A DNA stretch of 64,000 bases from Pseudozyma flocculosa PF-1 (lineage: Eukaryota > Basidiomycota > Ustilaginomycetes > Ustilaginales > Ustilaginaceae): contig NW_006920893.1 of NCBI RefSeq assembly GCF_000417875.1, positions 161,955 through 225,954 on the forward strand. Reading direction: 5' to 3'. Shown here in pieces: positions 11,215-21,953 of this stretch. The number at the start of each line of letters is the position of its first letter. Position 1 is the first letter of the stretch. The translations under genes were made by a program, and so were the position numbers. The notes below the pieces were generated by a model, which was not told the DNA's origin, did not search any database, and saw only the letters and a program-made list of their open reading frames with translations.

Positions 11215-12610
11215 GGTGGCAGGCAGTCGGTCGGTGGATCGAGCAATGTGCGGTGGCGTGCAGTCGTTCAGGGACAGTGGTAGGAAGACGGAGTCGGGAC
11301 GAGGAGGGGATGGGCGAAGGAACAGATAGACGGAAGGGCCAGCGTGGCTCTCGGTGGACGATGGGTATATAAAGAGAGGAGCGGTCCTCGGACCGAGGTC
11401 CACGCTGGCCGTCGCAGCCAAAGCAGCCGGGAGCCGGTGGTGGCGGCATAGGCAGGCATCCCAGGCAGGCGGTCAGGCAGTCAGACAGTCAGGCAGGCGC
11501 AGCTTGAGGCAAGATGGCATGGCATCGGTATCCCCGCCCCGGCCCCACGCCACGCCTCGCCTCGCCAGACCTGGCCCCGCAGACCTGGTCAGTCTGCGCA
11601 GGTAGGGCAGACTCCAAGACTGCCTTGCCGGAATGAACAGACCAGGGAGGGACGAGGCGAGTGCCCGCCTCGGGCTCTTTTCCCCCACGCTCTCTTTCGG
11701 CGGGAGGGCGGGCGGGGAAACGAGGGCCCTGGGGCAGGCAGGCAGGCAGGCAGGCACGCGGGCACGCGCGGCAGCCTACGTACAGGCCCTGTCCGGCAAA
11801 ACGGCCAGCGTTTATGCCGGTCAAACCACCGGCCAGGCGGCAGGGCACGGGCCGCACGGCACAACGTAACGCCTGCTCCTCTCCCGTCTGCTTCTCCCGG
11901 CCATCGAGGGCTGCGACTTACACGGACCGCCGCGACCTTCTGTCTGCACCATCAACCCGTGCCTTCCCATACACCCGTTGCACCACCGGAGCAGCAAGCA
12001 TCTATCGTGATCTTAAAGCTGAGTCTGTGTTGCACCCACGGTCAACTGGCCCAGCGCAGTCGGAGGCCTCCGGTTGCGTGGGAAGATGGGGTGGGTTGGG
12101 TGCTGCGAGCTTGAGCCTCCGAGAGTCGTGACCGCGTGATGGAAGTCGCCGCTACTCGTCCGCCCCGATGCTATCAGTACGGCGTGGTGTTCGGAGAGGC
12201 TCATCATCCGGACCATGCCGATGGTCTTGCCACGATATCAGGCTCAAGCGCAGGCGAGCTCATAGCCCCGACCCGGCGGCGTCACCTCTATCTACTACTG
12301 GACCATGCTGTCTCGGGCGCGGCCCGCTCTCGAGGGACGATACACCGCATCACCGGCGGTGGGGCGGGCAGATGCGGCATGGCCCCGGAATCACCTGCTT
12401 TGTCTATGTGTTCAATAAGCCACAACCAGTTGGTCCGGCACCGGCGTCGTACATGTGATATCGGCTGCTTCGCGTTCGTCTTGAGCTTCCAACAAGCTCT
12501 TGGGTCCGGACCGGGTCCTGCGTCCAGTCTACTTGCCGCCGAGATCCTCTTGCTGGGTCTCGTTCCTGTTCGATGCTGAAATGAGGTCGGCTCTTGTCAC
12601 CCGCGCATGT
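11215..12610. other. Intergenic stretch between aldolase-like gene and BTB gene A
   Basis: This contains the promoter of the aldolase-like gene and the 3' flank of BTB gene A. A GGCA tetranucleotide run lies at about 11735-11755. I see no supportable gene. Confidence 0.4.
11366..11373. promoter_or_regulatory. Possible TATA box of the aldolase-like gene
   Basis: TATATAAA lies about 150 bp upstream of the ATG at 11214, in an otherwise GC-rich region. It reads canonically on the plus strand, the opposite strand to the gene, but the element is nearly symmetric. The assignment is tentative. Confidence 0.3.
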
Positions 12611-14687
12611 TCAGACAGAGACCTCCTTGCCCATAGCGACGCGGGCCAAGAGCATCTTGAGCGTCTCGGCGGCCGCGGGCGGGTGCATGCCTGCGATGAG
12701 CTCGCCCATCATGTCGTGGTACCCGGACGTCATGACGATCTCGTCAAAGTACTCGACGCAGACGTCGATGTAGACCTGTAGCTGTTGGCGGATCAGCGCG
12801 AAGGCAGGTCGAAAGGGAGGCAGCGGACTTCAGTGGCGGAAGACGCGACATGCAAGCAAGACAGCGGCGGTGGGGCCGAGAGGGGAAGGCGACTCACAAT
12901 CTCTTCGTAGAGGTTGGCGAGCTCGTTTGTGAAGAGGCCCCGGAAGGCATCATCCAACTCAATCTCGTTAGAGATGTGATACCTAGCGAGTTCTTTCAAC
13001 GCGGGCTCGCCGTACTGGATCGACCGGGGATGGATCGCGCAAAGGACAGAAAGAAAGTTGGATGGTTCAGCGCGCCGGCCGCTGGTCAAGATGCCAAGGG
13101 CAGGTCGGGACCTGCTGCACTCACCATGTCGGCAATCCTGTAGACCTTCTCGGCGTTGGCGAGCGGCAGTGTATGCTTGCTCCACGGGGAAAGCGAGAGC
13201 GGCGGTCCGCCGGCGTACACCTGGGCCGTTTCAACAGGTATCGGCCTGTCTCGTTGGGACCAGAACTTGCACGTCCCGGCGTACTGCGTGCGCAGTTGTG
13301 ATCCGCAAGCGCTGGGGTCGAGTCAGTCGGTTTCAATGCCGAAGCTTGCGGGACTTCTCGAGCCTGTTGCCGCCACGAGTGCTCACGAGAAAGACGATGA
13401 ATGCTTGGAGAGTCGGGACGTCGACGTCGTGTAGGTCCACGACAGGGATCGAGCTGCTAGCAGCGGCGCCGGTGGCGGCGTCAGAGAGCTGCGCAGAACC
13501 GCTGCCACCGTCGTCGTGCATGGACCGGCCGCCATCTGGACCGCCTCTTGGAGCCGCCGTCGCTTGTCGGGTCTCGTTCATGCCTGATTCGAACACTGCG
13601 GAGGTGATGCCGCTCAAGGCATCGTGTCAGCTAGGTCGGAGCCGGGACGTGCAGTCTGCGTCTTCCGACTGCGAGCGTCCGTCTCTGACTCACTCGTCTT
13701 GAAGAAAGGCGACCGTGCCATCAGAATCGCCTTGTCGGCCAGGACCGTGCGTCCCACGTCGTTGTCCCTCGCCGGTCTCAGCTTGACAAGATTCGACTCG
13801 TCGCTGCAGACCATCATTGCCGCGACATCGACGAGCGCATCCTCTTGCGCAGGCTCCGGGTGCATGCCGAGCAGCGCAGGAGCGACTGGCTCACTCGTGT
13901 GTCCGGAGACGCAGAGGTGGGCGACTTCACCGTCCGAGGCTTCTTGCAGGAGCCGCTGCAGAGACGAGCAAATCTGGTCTACCTTCCAGCGAAGCTGCAA
14001 GCCAAAGGATCGACGAGAGGGCGGTGTCAGCTGCTCTTGCGTATCGCTGCGTTGACTAACGGTCTGGATCGAGGGCGTCGCGAGAAGACAGAGCGATACA
14101 CGTACGGTTACGGGTGCCAAATGGTTCCCCCGCCTCACCGCGGGCGAGGACCTGAAGACCTGCTCGACATCGGAGCGGACTGAGAATGTGTGGAACTGTC
14201 CTTCCGATACAAAGCTCATCGAGAGGGTGATGTGGGCCTTCGAGGCGGCAAGATCCTTCCGCGCCAGGCCTCTGTCGCTTCCGTCGAACCTGAGCGATAC
14301 CGTCCCGGTGCGCAGGCAGATCTTGACGTCGCAGTGCGTGCCCTTGCCGGCCAGGTAGTGCGTCTGACCCAGCATGGCGCGAAGCTCTTCTGGGGTGTTG
14401 ACACGCTCGGGCCTATTCCAAGCCCGTAATGCCCCTGCTCGATCGCTGGACCCGGGAGCCGCGGTCGGATCGCCTGACGGGTCGGAAGAGTCCGACATGG
14501 ATTCGTCGTGCCCATCATCGACGGCATCGCAAGTGCACAGCTCGTCCGTCGAGATACCAAAGATGAGCGTGTCCAAGTACTTCCAACCCCCGTGCCCACG
14601 GAGCAAGAACGGCGGCCATTGCCGGATCGGCGTCGAGTTCCTGTCGAGATAGACGGTCAGAGGGTACGCCGTTGTTTGTGCCGACAT
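12611..14687 (-). CDS. BTB/POZ domain protein, tandem paralog A
   Basis: Six exons: 14106-14687, 13694-13994, 13387-13595, 13125-13283, 12898-13014 and 12611-12775, giving 510 residues. The first ATG is at 14687 (MSAQTTAYPL). Exon 1 carries the array's shared N-terminal domain (GWKYLDTLIFGI, GKGTHC, SMSFVSEGQFHTFS), which I do not recognise. Exon 2 holds the first half of a BTB domain, ending VLADKAILMARSPFFKT. After the junction come MFESG, a short linker and VVDLHDVDVPTLQAF. Exon 4 starts YAGTCKFW and ends NAEKVYRIADM. Exons 5 and 6 are helical and BACK-like. BTB proteins dimerise and often act as Cullin-3 adaptors or transcription cofactors; the role here is unknown. It has the shortest linker of the four copies (exon 3 is 209 nt) and no obvious nuclear localisation signal there. 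A retained first intron (13995-14105, 111 nt) would keep the frame open. Confidence 0.82.
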
Positions 14688-14851
14688 GGTCGCAACAGTC
14701 GCCAATTGATCGCAGGCTGAGGGAAGATGCGAGACGTGGTTGTTCGCAGCGCCAGTAGAGCTGAGAATGCTATGAGGGATGGCTAGGAAGAGGTGTCTTC
14801 CAGAGAGGCACCAGAATTAGGTCGACGGTGCGTGGTGGCAAAGGCGATGGC

Positions 14852-14909
14852 AGTGGTGGTGGCGATGGTGGTGGTGGTGGTGATGGTGGTGGTGGTGGTG
14901 GTGGTGGTG
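14852..14909. repeat. GGT-rich trinucleotide array upstream of BTB gene A
   Basis: A run of GGT units interrupted by GAT and GGC. It lies about 165-220 bp upstream of the start of gene A. A similar array sits upstream of gene D. Confidence 0.8.
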
Positions 14910-14967
14910 CAGTCCAAAGCGTCGAAGCAAGCCGGCCTCCTCGCTCGGTTCTTCTCTCGACGCTGCA

Positions 14968-15010
14968 TGCAGGGTCCAAGCTCGCGCGAGCGCCGCCCGA
15001 GACCAACACC
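14968..15010 (-). promoter_or_regulatory. Shared upstream module of BTB gene A
   Basis: TGCAGGGTCC followed after 20 nt by CGAGACCAACACC (coding-strand reading GGTGTTGGTCTCG). The second block starts 311 nt upstream of the ATG. The same two blocks recur upstream of genes B and D. Function is unknown; a promoter element or a remnant of duplicated sequence is possible. Confidence 0.5.
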
Positions 15011-15397
15011 GCCGGCTGCTGCTCCAGGCGCGCGTGCGGTCCGCATGGTGGGCAAGCGGGGAGCGTTCCGCGCGCCACGCACATCTCTGGCCTGACCTTC
15101 TGACCGACCGCAGTCTTCGACTCCGCGGCTGGACATGCTTGAACACCTTCTGCGACCATCGACCCTACTCCGCTGTCAGCAACTCGCACTTCATCACTCG
15201 TCGCTTCGCTCGAGAGGTCACGTCGACATCGTCGTCTCCATTAGACTGGGCGGGTGCGCCTTTCTCCTCCGCCGTGCCATCTTGCCCTCTTGTCCCACGT
15301 GCTCTCTTCTCCTCCTGCTCTGCCGTTCTTCAGCTCGCTCGCTATGTGCAGCAGGACGGTACCAATACCGTCGATGCTGCCCTCCGTACATCACCAA

Positions 15398-17664
15398 TCA
15401 CTTGGGTCTGGCTCCGATGCGAGCCATGACCGTGCGCAGAGCCTCGGCGGCGATCGGCGGGTACGCCCCCGAGACGATCTCGCCAATCGTCTGCCCGTAT
15501 GAGTCGAGCTTAGAGATCTCGTCAAAGTGCTCCACACAGAAGTCGATGTACTCCTCGCGCTGTCGGCATACGATCGGGCAATGACAACGACAGCAGGAGG
15601 CAGGGGGGGGGGGGGGGTGGAGCGCAGTGTCCCACGGCTTCGAGCAGAGCGTACACGGCGGGATGCGACTTACAATCTCGCTGTACAGCTGGCAAAGCTT
15701 GCTCGCGAAGAGGTCCTTGAAGGCCTGTTCGACATCCAGCTCGTTGACAATGTGACTGTGGGCGAGCTTTCGCAGATCCGGCTCAGCATACTTGGTCGCG
15801 CGAGAGTGCACTCGAGGGTCAGCACATATCAACAGGCAGAGGGCATGACCGTCCTCGGCACGCCCTGCGTACTCACCATGTCCGCCAGTTCGTACATCTT
15901 CGCGGCGTCGCAGGGGTGCATGTCATCGCTCCACGGGGAGACGGCGAAGCGCGGCCCGTCGTCATACATGCCGAGTTGAGAAAGGCGAGCTTGGCCCTGC
16001 TTTCGTGACCAAAAGATGCACGTTCCCGTGTACTGTGGGGAAGCGACAGCATGCATCGGAGCAGACGGCAGGTCGGTCAGCAGGGCGATCTATGACTGGA
16101 ATCGCCGGGAAAGTGGTGGCGAAGGCGCTCACCAGGAAGAAGACTAGCGCCTCTAGCGAGGTCGGGTCGATACTCTTGAACTCAATGACAGGGAGTGATA
16201 TAGAGCCAGCGACTGGGTGCGCGGCCGAGGAGCGCTGGTTGAGGTCACAGCCGTCGTTTGCCAGCGAAATCTGAGGCCGGTCCGTGGGAATAAGAATGCA
16301 GGCTTGCTCCGTTTGCTCTGGATCTCCGGGGCTGACTGGCGCATCCGACATTTACCGCGGCTCTTCCGTAGAGTCAGAAGCCGCCTTTGCAGTAGTCGAT
16401 GTCGATGGTTTGGGCGCCTCTTCGTCGTCGCGGTGTTCAGCCGCAGCCGTTAGCATTCGGCGACCCTCGCTGAACTGAGAGTCGAACACTGCGGACAAGC
16501 AACGGGTCTCAGACAAACACGTGAGTCAGAGCAAGTCTTCGATGCCACCGTTCGGATCGCTGCGTCCCCTGATGCTCACTCGTCTTGAAGAAGTCGCTCC
16601 TCTCACTGAGCAGAGTCTTGCTGACGACCATCGTCTGGTTGCCCTCATTGTCCAGCATCGCCTTAAAAATGACGAGCGACGATTCTGGGGCCGCCATGAG
16701 CCTGCGGGTCGTCATCAGAAGCTTGTCTGTGCTGGGGGGCCGAGGGTGCATCGCGAGTTGACGATCTGTGAACGGCAGTCTGCCGTGGCCGGTTGCGGCC
16801 AGATGGACGGTCACGTTGCGTGCAGACGCCTCGTGCAGAAGGCGCTGCAGGGAAGAGGGGATGGCCGAAAAGGTCCAGAGAAGCTGTGCAAGCCAGTCAA
16901 GGAGAAGTCAAGTTTCAGCCGCGCAATCCGAGGGAAGCAGACTACATGGTGCGAGATGCTCTCGACTCACCTCTCCTTTCACTTGGTGGACGATTTCTGT
17001 TGTTCCGTGATAGCTGTAGCCGCCCGACCTTACGTACACCTCTCTTTTGTAAGAGTCTGGCTCCAAAGCCTCGACAGTCGCTCGTCCGTCTGCGCAGAGC
17101 GAGAAGGTGTGGAAGCATCCTTCGGACAGGAACGACATCGAGATGCTGACATGCCTTGGCAGCTCGCCGAGCCCGCTGACAGCAGTCTTGCCACAGGTGC
17201 CCTGGAACGTGAGCTGAACAGTGCCACAGCGAAGGTCAATTGTGACTTGACTGCGCGAGCTGGCGCCGACGATCGATCGAGGGTGGCCGAGCAGGGCGTG
17301 GAGCTCCCCTGGGCTCGTGATGCTGGCGAACGTCAGAGACTGAGCTACTTCCGGCGATGCCGCACCTGCGTTTTTAGTCGATTCGACACCTGGAGATGCT
17401 GCCGGCATGCTCACAACATAAAGCGTGTCAGCTGTCTGTCCTCTTCATCACGGAAGCTATCTGCCGACCCCGTAGCTCACCCCGGCCTGCATGCGCTCCT
17501 CCCTGTGCGTTCTGCTGAGTCGCTGAACAACACTTTTCCTCAACCTCGACCCCCATGTTAAACGTCTCCGAATAGACCCAGTCTGAGCCACCGCCCACGA
17601 ACGTCGGAGCATCGGGTGCGAGTGGAGAAGGCTTGCCCTTCGTACGGATGACTGTGGGCTGCAT
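15398..17664 (-). CDS. BTB/POZ domain protein, tandem paralog B, with an in-frame stop in the linker
   Basis: Seven exons: 17481-17664, 16971-17398, 16580-16883, 16133-16488, 15877-16032, 15674-15790 and 15398-15559 (569 codons counting the internal stop). Every exon matches the exon of the other paralogs in phase, and the last four carry the same motifs (MFDSQFSEGR, YTGTCIFW, AAKMYELADM, EEYIDFCVEHFDEI). The homologue of the others' exon 1 is split by an extra intron (17399-17480). In exon 4 the reading frame meets TAA at 16352-16354 inside the disordered linker, and the next codon is an ATG in the same frame. The copy is therefore a recent pseudogene, a pair of half-proteins, or is repaired by a very short unrecognised intron. 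Splice sites and BTB motifs are otherwise intact. A run of 15 G at 15603-15617 lies in the last intron. The start at 17664 lacks the leader seen in C and D. Confidence 0.65.
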
Positions 17665-18013
17665 GACCGGATCGATGCTGGGTGGCGAGCAGCCTGTCTG
17701 GATCAAGGCCGCGTCTGTCGTGGCAGTGGCAAATGGGCTCGCACACAGCAAGAGGTCGATGAAGTATGGTGCAGGGATGCGAGGTGGGACGAAGGCTGAG
17801 GCTGCGAGCGAGCGAGATGCTCTGCTAGCTGTCCGCAGTCGGAGCAGCAGTGGTGCGGTGATTCAGTGCTAGTCACCTGCGGTACGCAAGGATGGAGTGA
17901 TTCTCAAAGGCGGTGTTGGTGATGGTGGAGATGATGGCGGTATCAATGGTGGCGGCGATTGAGGAAAGGGCCGTGCCTGCGCTGTCTCCCAGACCAGCGG
18001 GCAGAAAATTACC

Positions 18014-18059
18014 TGCAAGGTCCCACCGCGAGCGCAGGCGCACGTCCGAGACCAACACC
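18014..18059 (-). promoter_or_regulatory. Shared upstream module of BTB gene B
   Basis: TGCAAGGTCC and CGAGACCAACACC occur in the same order and spacing class as upstream of gene A. The second block begins 383 nt upstream of the ATG, the same distance as for gene D. A partial inverse copy, GGTGTTGGT, lies at about 17912-17920. Confidence 0.5.
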
Positions 18060-18101
18060 ACTTCCGCACCTCTCCTTCCCGGCCGGATCTCTCTCTCTCT
18101 C

Positions 18102-18121
18102 NNNNNNNNNNNNNNNNNNNN
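18102..18121. other. Assembly gap (20 N)
   Basis: The gap follows a CT dinucleotide run in the promoter region of BTB gene B. Its true length is unknown. Confidence 0.95.
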
Positions 18122-18724
18122 TCAATCTAGGCATCTCGATCGGCCCCATGCTGTGGGCTTGTCCACACGGAGTGCATGGCCGCCCTTGACGAACGTAGCC
18201 ACGGATCGATCCCTTTGCCCTTGCCACCCGCTCTCGCTACCTGCTACCCGTCGCTGCACCTCGCTCGAGCGCACCAGCATATACAGCGATGCACAGGCCT
18301 GCGGTCCATCAGCGGCGCCACGAGGTAAAAGCATGCGCAACAGCCACGCACACCGCGAATGCGCATCGGTACGGCATTGATTCTCGCTCCATGGGCACAG
18401 CTCGACTGGCGACTACATGCATCTCGCCTCGTCCTCGTTCTACATCTCTCTGCGACGCAGAGCTACGCTGCCCCGCTGCTCGCCTCGTGTGTGCGATTGA
18501 GTTTTAATGACGGAACGGGTGCTGCTACGCTCGGAGAGCGACTTCGCGGCCGACATCGATACCATGGCGCGGGCGCTTTGCGACCCACTTGCTTTTTGAG
18601 CGAATCGCATGTCGCCATGCGCAGTCCGTTGCGTGGGAGCTCGGCGCCTCCTGGGCGGCGTTTGACCGTACTGCTCTTTAAGCGCTTAGACGGCGAGACA
18701 AGCACGACGTGGTGCATGACACTT

Positions 18725-21075
18725 TCACCTGTCTCTCTTGCTGATGCGAGCCATGACCGTCCGAAGGATCTTGGCCGCGGATGGCGGGTACGTTCCAGAG
18801 ATGAGCTCAGACACGGTGTGCTCGAACGACTCGAGCTCTGATATCTCATCAAAGTGCTCGACGCAAAAGTCGATGTAGTCTTCTTGCTGTTTGTAGTAGG
18901 TCAGAAGCCAAGGTCAGAGCAAGGTTCTCTGCTTTCGGGGACGACACCACGACAAGGCGGTCGGTGCCACTCACGACTTCGTCGTACAGCTGCGCGAGTT
19001 TGCTCGAGAAGAGGTTCTTCCACGCGGTCTGGACGTCGAGCTCGCTGATCAGGTGCTCTCGCGCACGCGACTGGAGCGACTCGTTGCCGTACTGACCCAG
19101 CGAGAGACCACAAGGTTCGAGATTAGGACGCTTACGACGCTCAGCTCACGGGCGTGCATGCTCGCCATGTCCGCCACCTGGTACATCTTCTCGGCGCTGC
19201 AAGGCTGCATGCCGCTGCTCCAAGGCGATCGGGTGAAGTCGGGCCCGCCAGGGTAAGCCTCGGTCTCAGAGATGATGGTCTGGCCCCTCTTGTCCGACCA
19301 GAACATGCAGGTTCCAGTATACTGCGGAGCAGTTGGCGGTGATCACGAGGATACGATCGCGTTCAGCGGGCTCCTCTCAGCGGCTGAGCAAGTAGGCACT
19401 GGGAGGTAAAGGGAAGTCTCACCAGGTAGAAGACCAGGGCCTGCAGCGACAGGGGGTCGACGTCGTGGAGCTCGATGACGGGCAGCGAGAGGTGACTTGC
19501 CGTCAATCCTGCGCTTGCAAAAGGGGCCGCACCGTCGCTATTCTCATCGCCATGAGAAGAGCGCCGTCGCTTTGTCGAGCATTGCACCTCGCTGACGGGA
19601 CGTGCTCTCTTGCTTGGTATTGCGTCGGCGGCGAGCTTGCACGAGTCCGACCGCACAGGGTCGGCGCATTGCTTTTTGGGTTCGTCAGTCGCGCTCTCGG
19701 AACGCTGACTCTCTCCTCCCTCAACGGTCGGCGAGGTCGAGGCCTCCTCTTGTGTCGCGTCCGCTACTGGTTGCTCGCTGTCGCGTCCGGCCGGCGCCGG
19801 CTCCTCGCCTTGTGCCGAGGCTTGAGATTGCTGGCGATTCACGTCGGCATCTGCTGCTGCAAGCTGGCGACCCTCGCTGAACTGCGACTCAAACACTAAA
19901 GATGGTCAAGATGGCCGCAGCATGCGCGTGAGCTACGCTTGACCGCCGCGGCGAGGAGGAACGCGCAATTCGATGTGCAACTCACTGGCCTCAAAGTACT
20001 CGCAATGCTGCTTCAGCAGGGCCTTGCTGGCGATGATCCTCTTGTCCTTGGGATTGTCTTGCATGGCCTTGAGAATCACCAGATTGGTCTCGTCCACTGC
20101 AACGAGCTTGGCAGCGGCCAGCAGCAGTCGGTCGGTGCTGGGCGGCGGTGGGTGCAGGGCAAGCAAGCGCGTGCTGGATGGCGCCACGCGGTGACCAGTG
20201 ACGGCGAGTTGAACCACGACGTTCCGCTGGGATGCTTCATGAAGCAGCCGCTGCAGCGCCGAGGGAATCGACTCAAGTTCCCAAAGCAGCTACGGATGCG
20301 CACCACGGTGGACGCGGGCAGCGGAGATCAGTCAGCTCGAGGCTTTACCTTCCTTCCAAGAAGGGCACGCTGGCGGCGTCCGGAGCTCAAAACCCAGGCC
20401 CGTGCCACTCACACTTCCCGGCAGTTTGTGGCGCTTCTCGTGGTCGTTTCGCCTGAGGACATCTTCTCCGGCAGCGCAGCAGGAGTAGGTGTGGAAGCAG
20501 CCGTCGGAGAGGAAAGACAGCGCAAGGCTAGCGTGCTTGGCAGGCTCGCCGAGCTCCTTGGGTGCGGACCTGCCGAAGCCGCCCTTGTACGTGAGCCAAA
20601 TGTCTCCGCTGCGAAGGCTCATCGAGAGCCTGCAGTGCCGTCCAGTGCCGAACATCTTGAGAGGATGGCCCAGCAGATGGTGGAGATCGCCGTGCGTTTC
20701 GGCGTGAGCGAAGTTTCTGAGCTGGGCTGGGCTTGTCGATGCCTCTTCTTTCGCAGACAGCTGACTTTCGCTTGTTTCCGACGCGTCGTCGTTGGCATCC
20801 TCATCGACTGAACCGTCCGTTTGCTCGCCCACGTTCTCTTCGGCGGCCGAGGTGCATGATTTGTCTGCCATGACTCCGAAGTTGAGCGTGTCGCTGAGCA
20901 CCCAGTGGGTGCCATAGTCGACGAACGGTGGAAGCGCAGCAGGAGGGCCGCACGGCGTGCCCTCGGAGCGGATGACGGTGGCAGCGACGATCGAATTGGG
21001 CAGCGATTCGGAGCGATCGGCTCTGCAGTTGCGGCCTTTGTTGGACTGCCCTTCGGAACTCGAGGAGGCGGACAT
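18725..21075 (-). CDS. BTB/POZ domain protein, tandem paralog C
   Basis: Six exons: 20413-21075, 19986-20289, 19423-19895, 19166-19321, 18975-19091 and 18725-18886, giving 624 residues from the ATG at 21075 (MSASSSSEGQ). The N-terminal domain contains HWVLSDTLNFGV, LHHLLGHP, GTGRHC and SFLSDGCFHTYS. The BTB first half ends RIIASKALLKQHCEYFEA and continues MFESQFSEGR. A long acidic, Ser-rich linker carries basic clusters (PSKRARP, TKRRRSS) that resemble nuclear localisation signals. The second BTB half is LPVIELHDVDPLSLQALVF, then YTGTCMFW, then AEKMYQVADM. The helical tail ends ISKRDR. After ADM the usual gtgag donor reads gcgagc, so this intron (19092-19165) has to be GC-AG to keep the frame. 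The next gtgagc would shift the frame. Confidence 0.82.
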
Positions 21076-21953
21076 GGCGGTGGAGATTTAGTACAGTCGG
21101 TGCTGTCGATATGTCACAAAAGCAAGCGACGTGCAGTACGGTTGTGCTGGGTGTGTCGCTGTCGAGACAGGGATAGGCGGTGAAGGTTGGACGGGCTGGG
21201 CAGTCTCCCAAGAGCGAAGTTCACGGACGGATGAGGGAGATCAGGAAGATGGTACAAGAGGGACCGGAAGGGACACGAGAGATGGGTAGGGAGAGAGGAG
21301 AAAGCGCCGAGGCAAGAAGATGAAGGCAGAAGAACAAAAATCGAGGGCTGCGAGGTCCCACCGCCCCGCCCGTCCCCACCGTCAGCAAGCACCTCCGAGA
21401 TCACGGGCTGGGTTCTTCCGGCCGGATCTCAAACTGCCTCTCCCGACAGACCTGCCGGGTGCAAGACAGCCCGCTCGCAGTCGCTAGTCGCGATACTGCC
21501 GTCAAGCTCCTATCGCCAGCGGCATCGGCCGCGCCCTGGACATTGGACGGGACCGCTTCGTCACGCTCGCCGAGGCAAATGAGAATGGCTGCTCATCGAG
21601 CCGAAACTGCTTCGCTCGCGGACATGCTGGGTTTCGGTACAGGCATCTCGGTCTTCTTCGTCGCGGCGGGGCTCTGCTCGCGGCCTGTTTGCGCGTTCAT
21701 GCTGTTGCGACGGGATTCTGCGCACGTAGGTTCTGCGGCGCTGCGGTCAGTCGAGCTCGCAGCAGACGTCGGCAGTCGTGCTCGGGTGTGATTCTGCTTT
21801 GTGCAGCGTGCATATCGCCGCGTGGTGTTTGTCGCCTCGAGTCTGTCTTCGTGCGCAGCCCCTGTGTTGTCGCGGGTCGTTTTGGCGTCGCCGTGTCTTG
21901 CGCTCGCTGGGTGACGATGAAGAGCACCCGGAGGAGCGCTAGAGGTGCGTTGG
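21076..21953. other. Spacer between BTB genes C and D
   Basis: This is the promoter of gene C and the 3' flank of gene D. It contains CGGCCGGATCTC at about 21419-21430, which also occurs just before the gap upstream of gene B, but not the full CGAGACCAACACC block. No gene is seen. Confidence 0.4.

Larger units (their letters stand above)
14688..15397. other. Spacer between BTB genes A and B (promoter of A)
   Basis: This holds a GGT/GAT trinucleotide array at 14852-14909, then TGCAGGGTCC at 14968-14977 and CGAGACCAACACC at 14998-15010, which are shared with the upstream regions of paralogs B and D. No gene is seen. Confidence 0.5.
17665..18724. other. Spacer between BTB genes B and C (promoter of B, contains a gap)
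   Basis: This holds TGCAAGGTCC at 18014-18023, CGAGACCAACACC at 18047-18059, a CT dinucleotide run into a 20-N gap at 18102-18121, and the 3' flank of gene C. No supportable gene is seen. An open frame continues upstream of the B start to 17862 but lacks an ATG. Confidence 0.45.

Noticed and set aside
14688..14705. Upstream non-ATG (TTG) starts for BTB gene A and similar cases in the PHD gene and BTB gene D
   Set aside because: Nuclear fungal genes start at ATG, and a good ATG lies a few codons downstream in each case.
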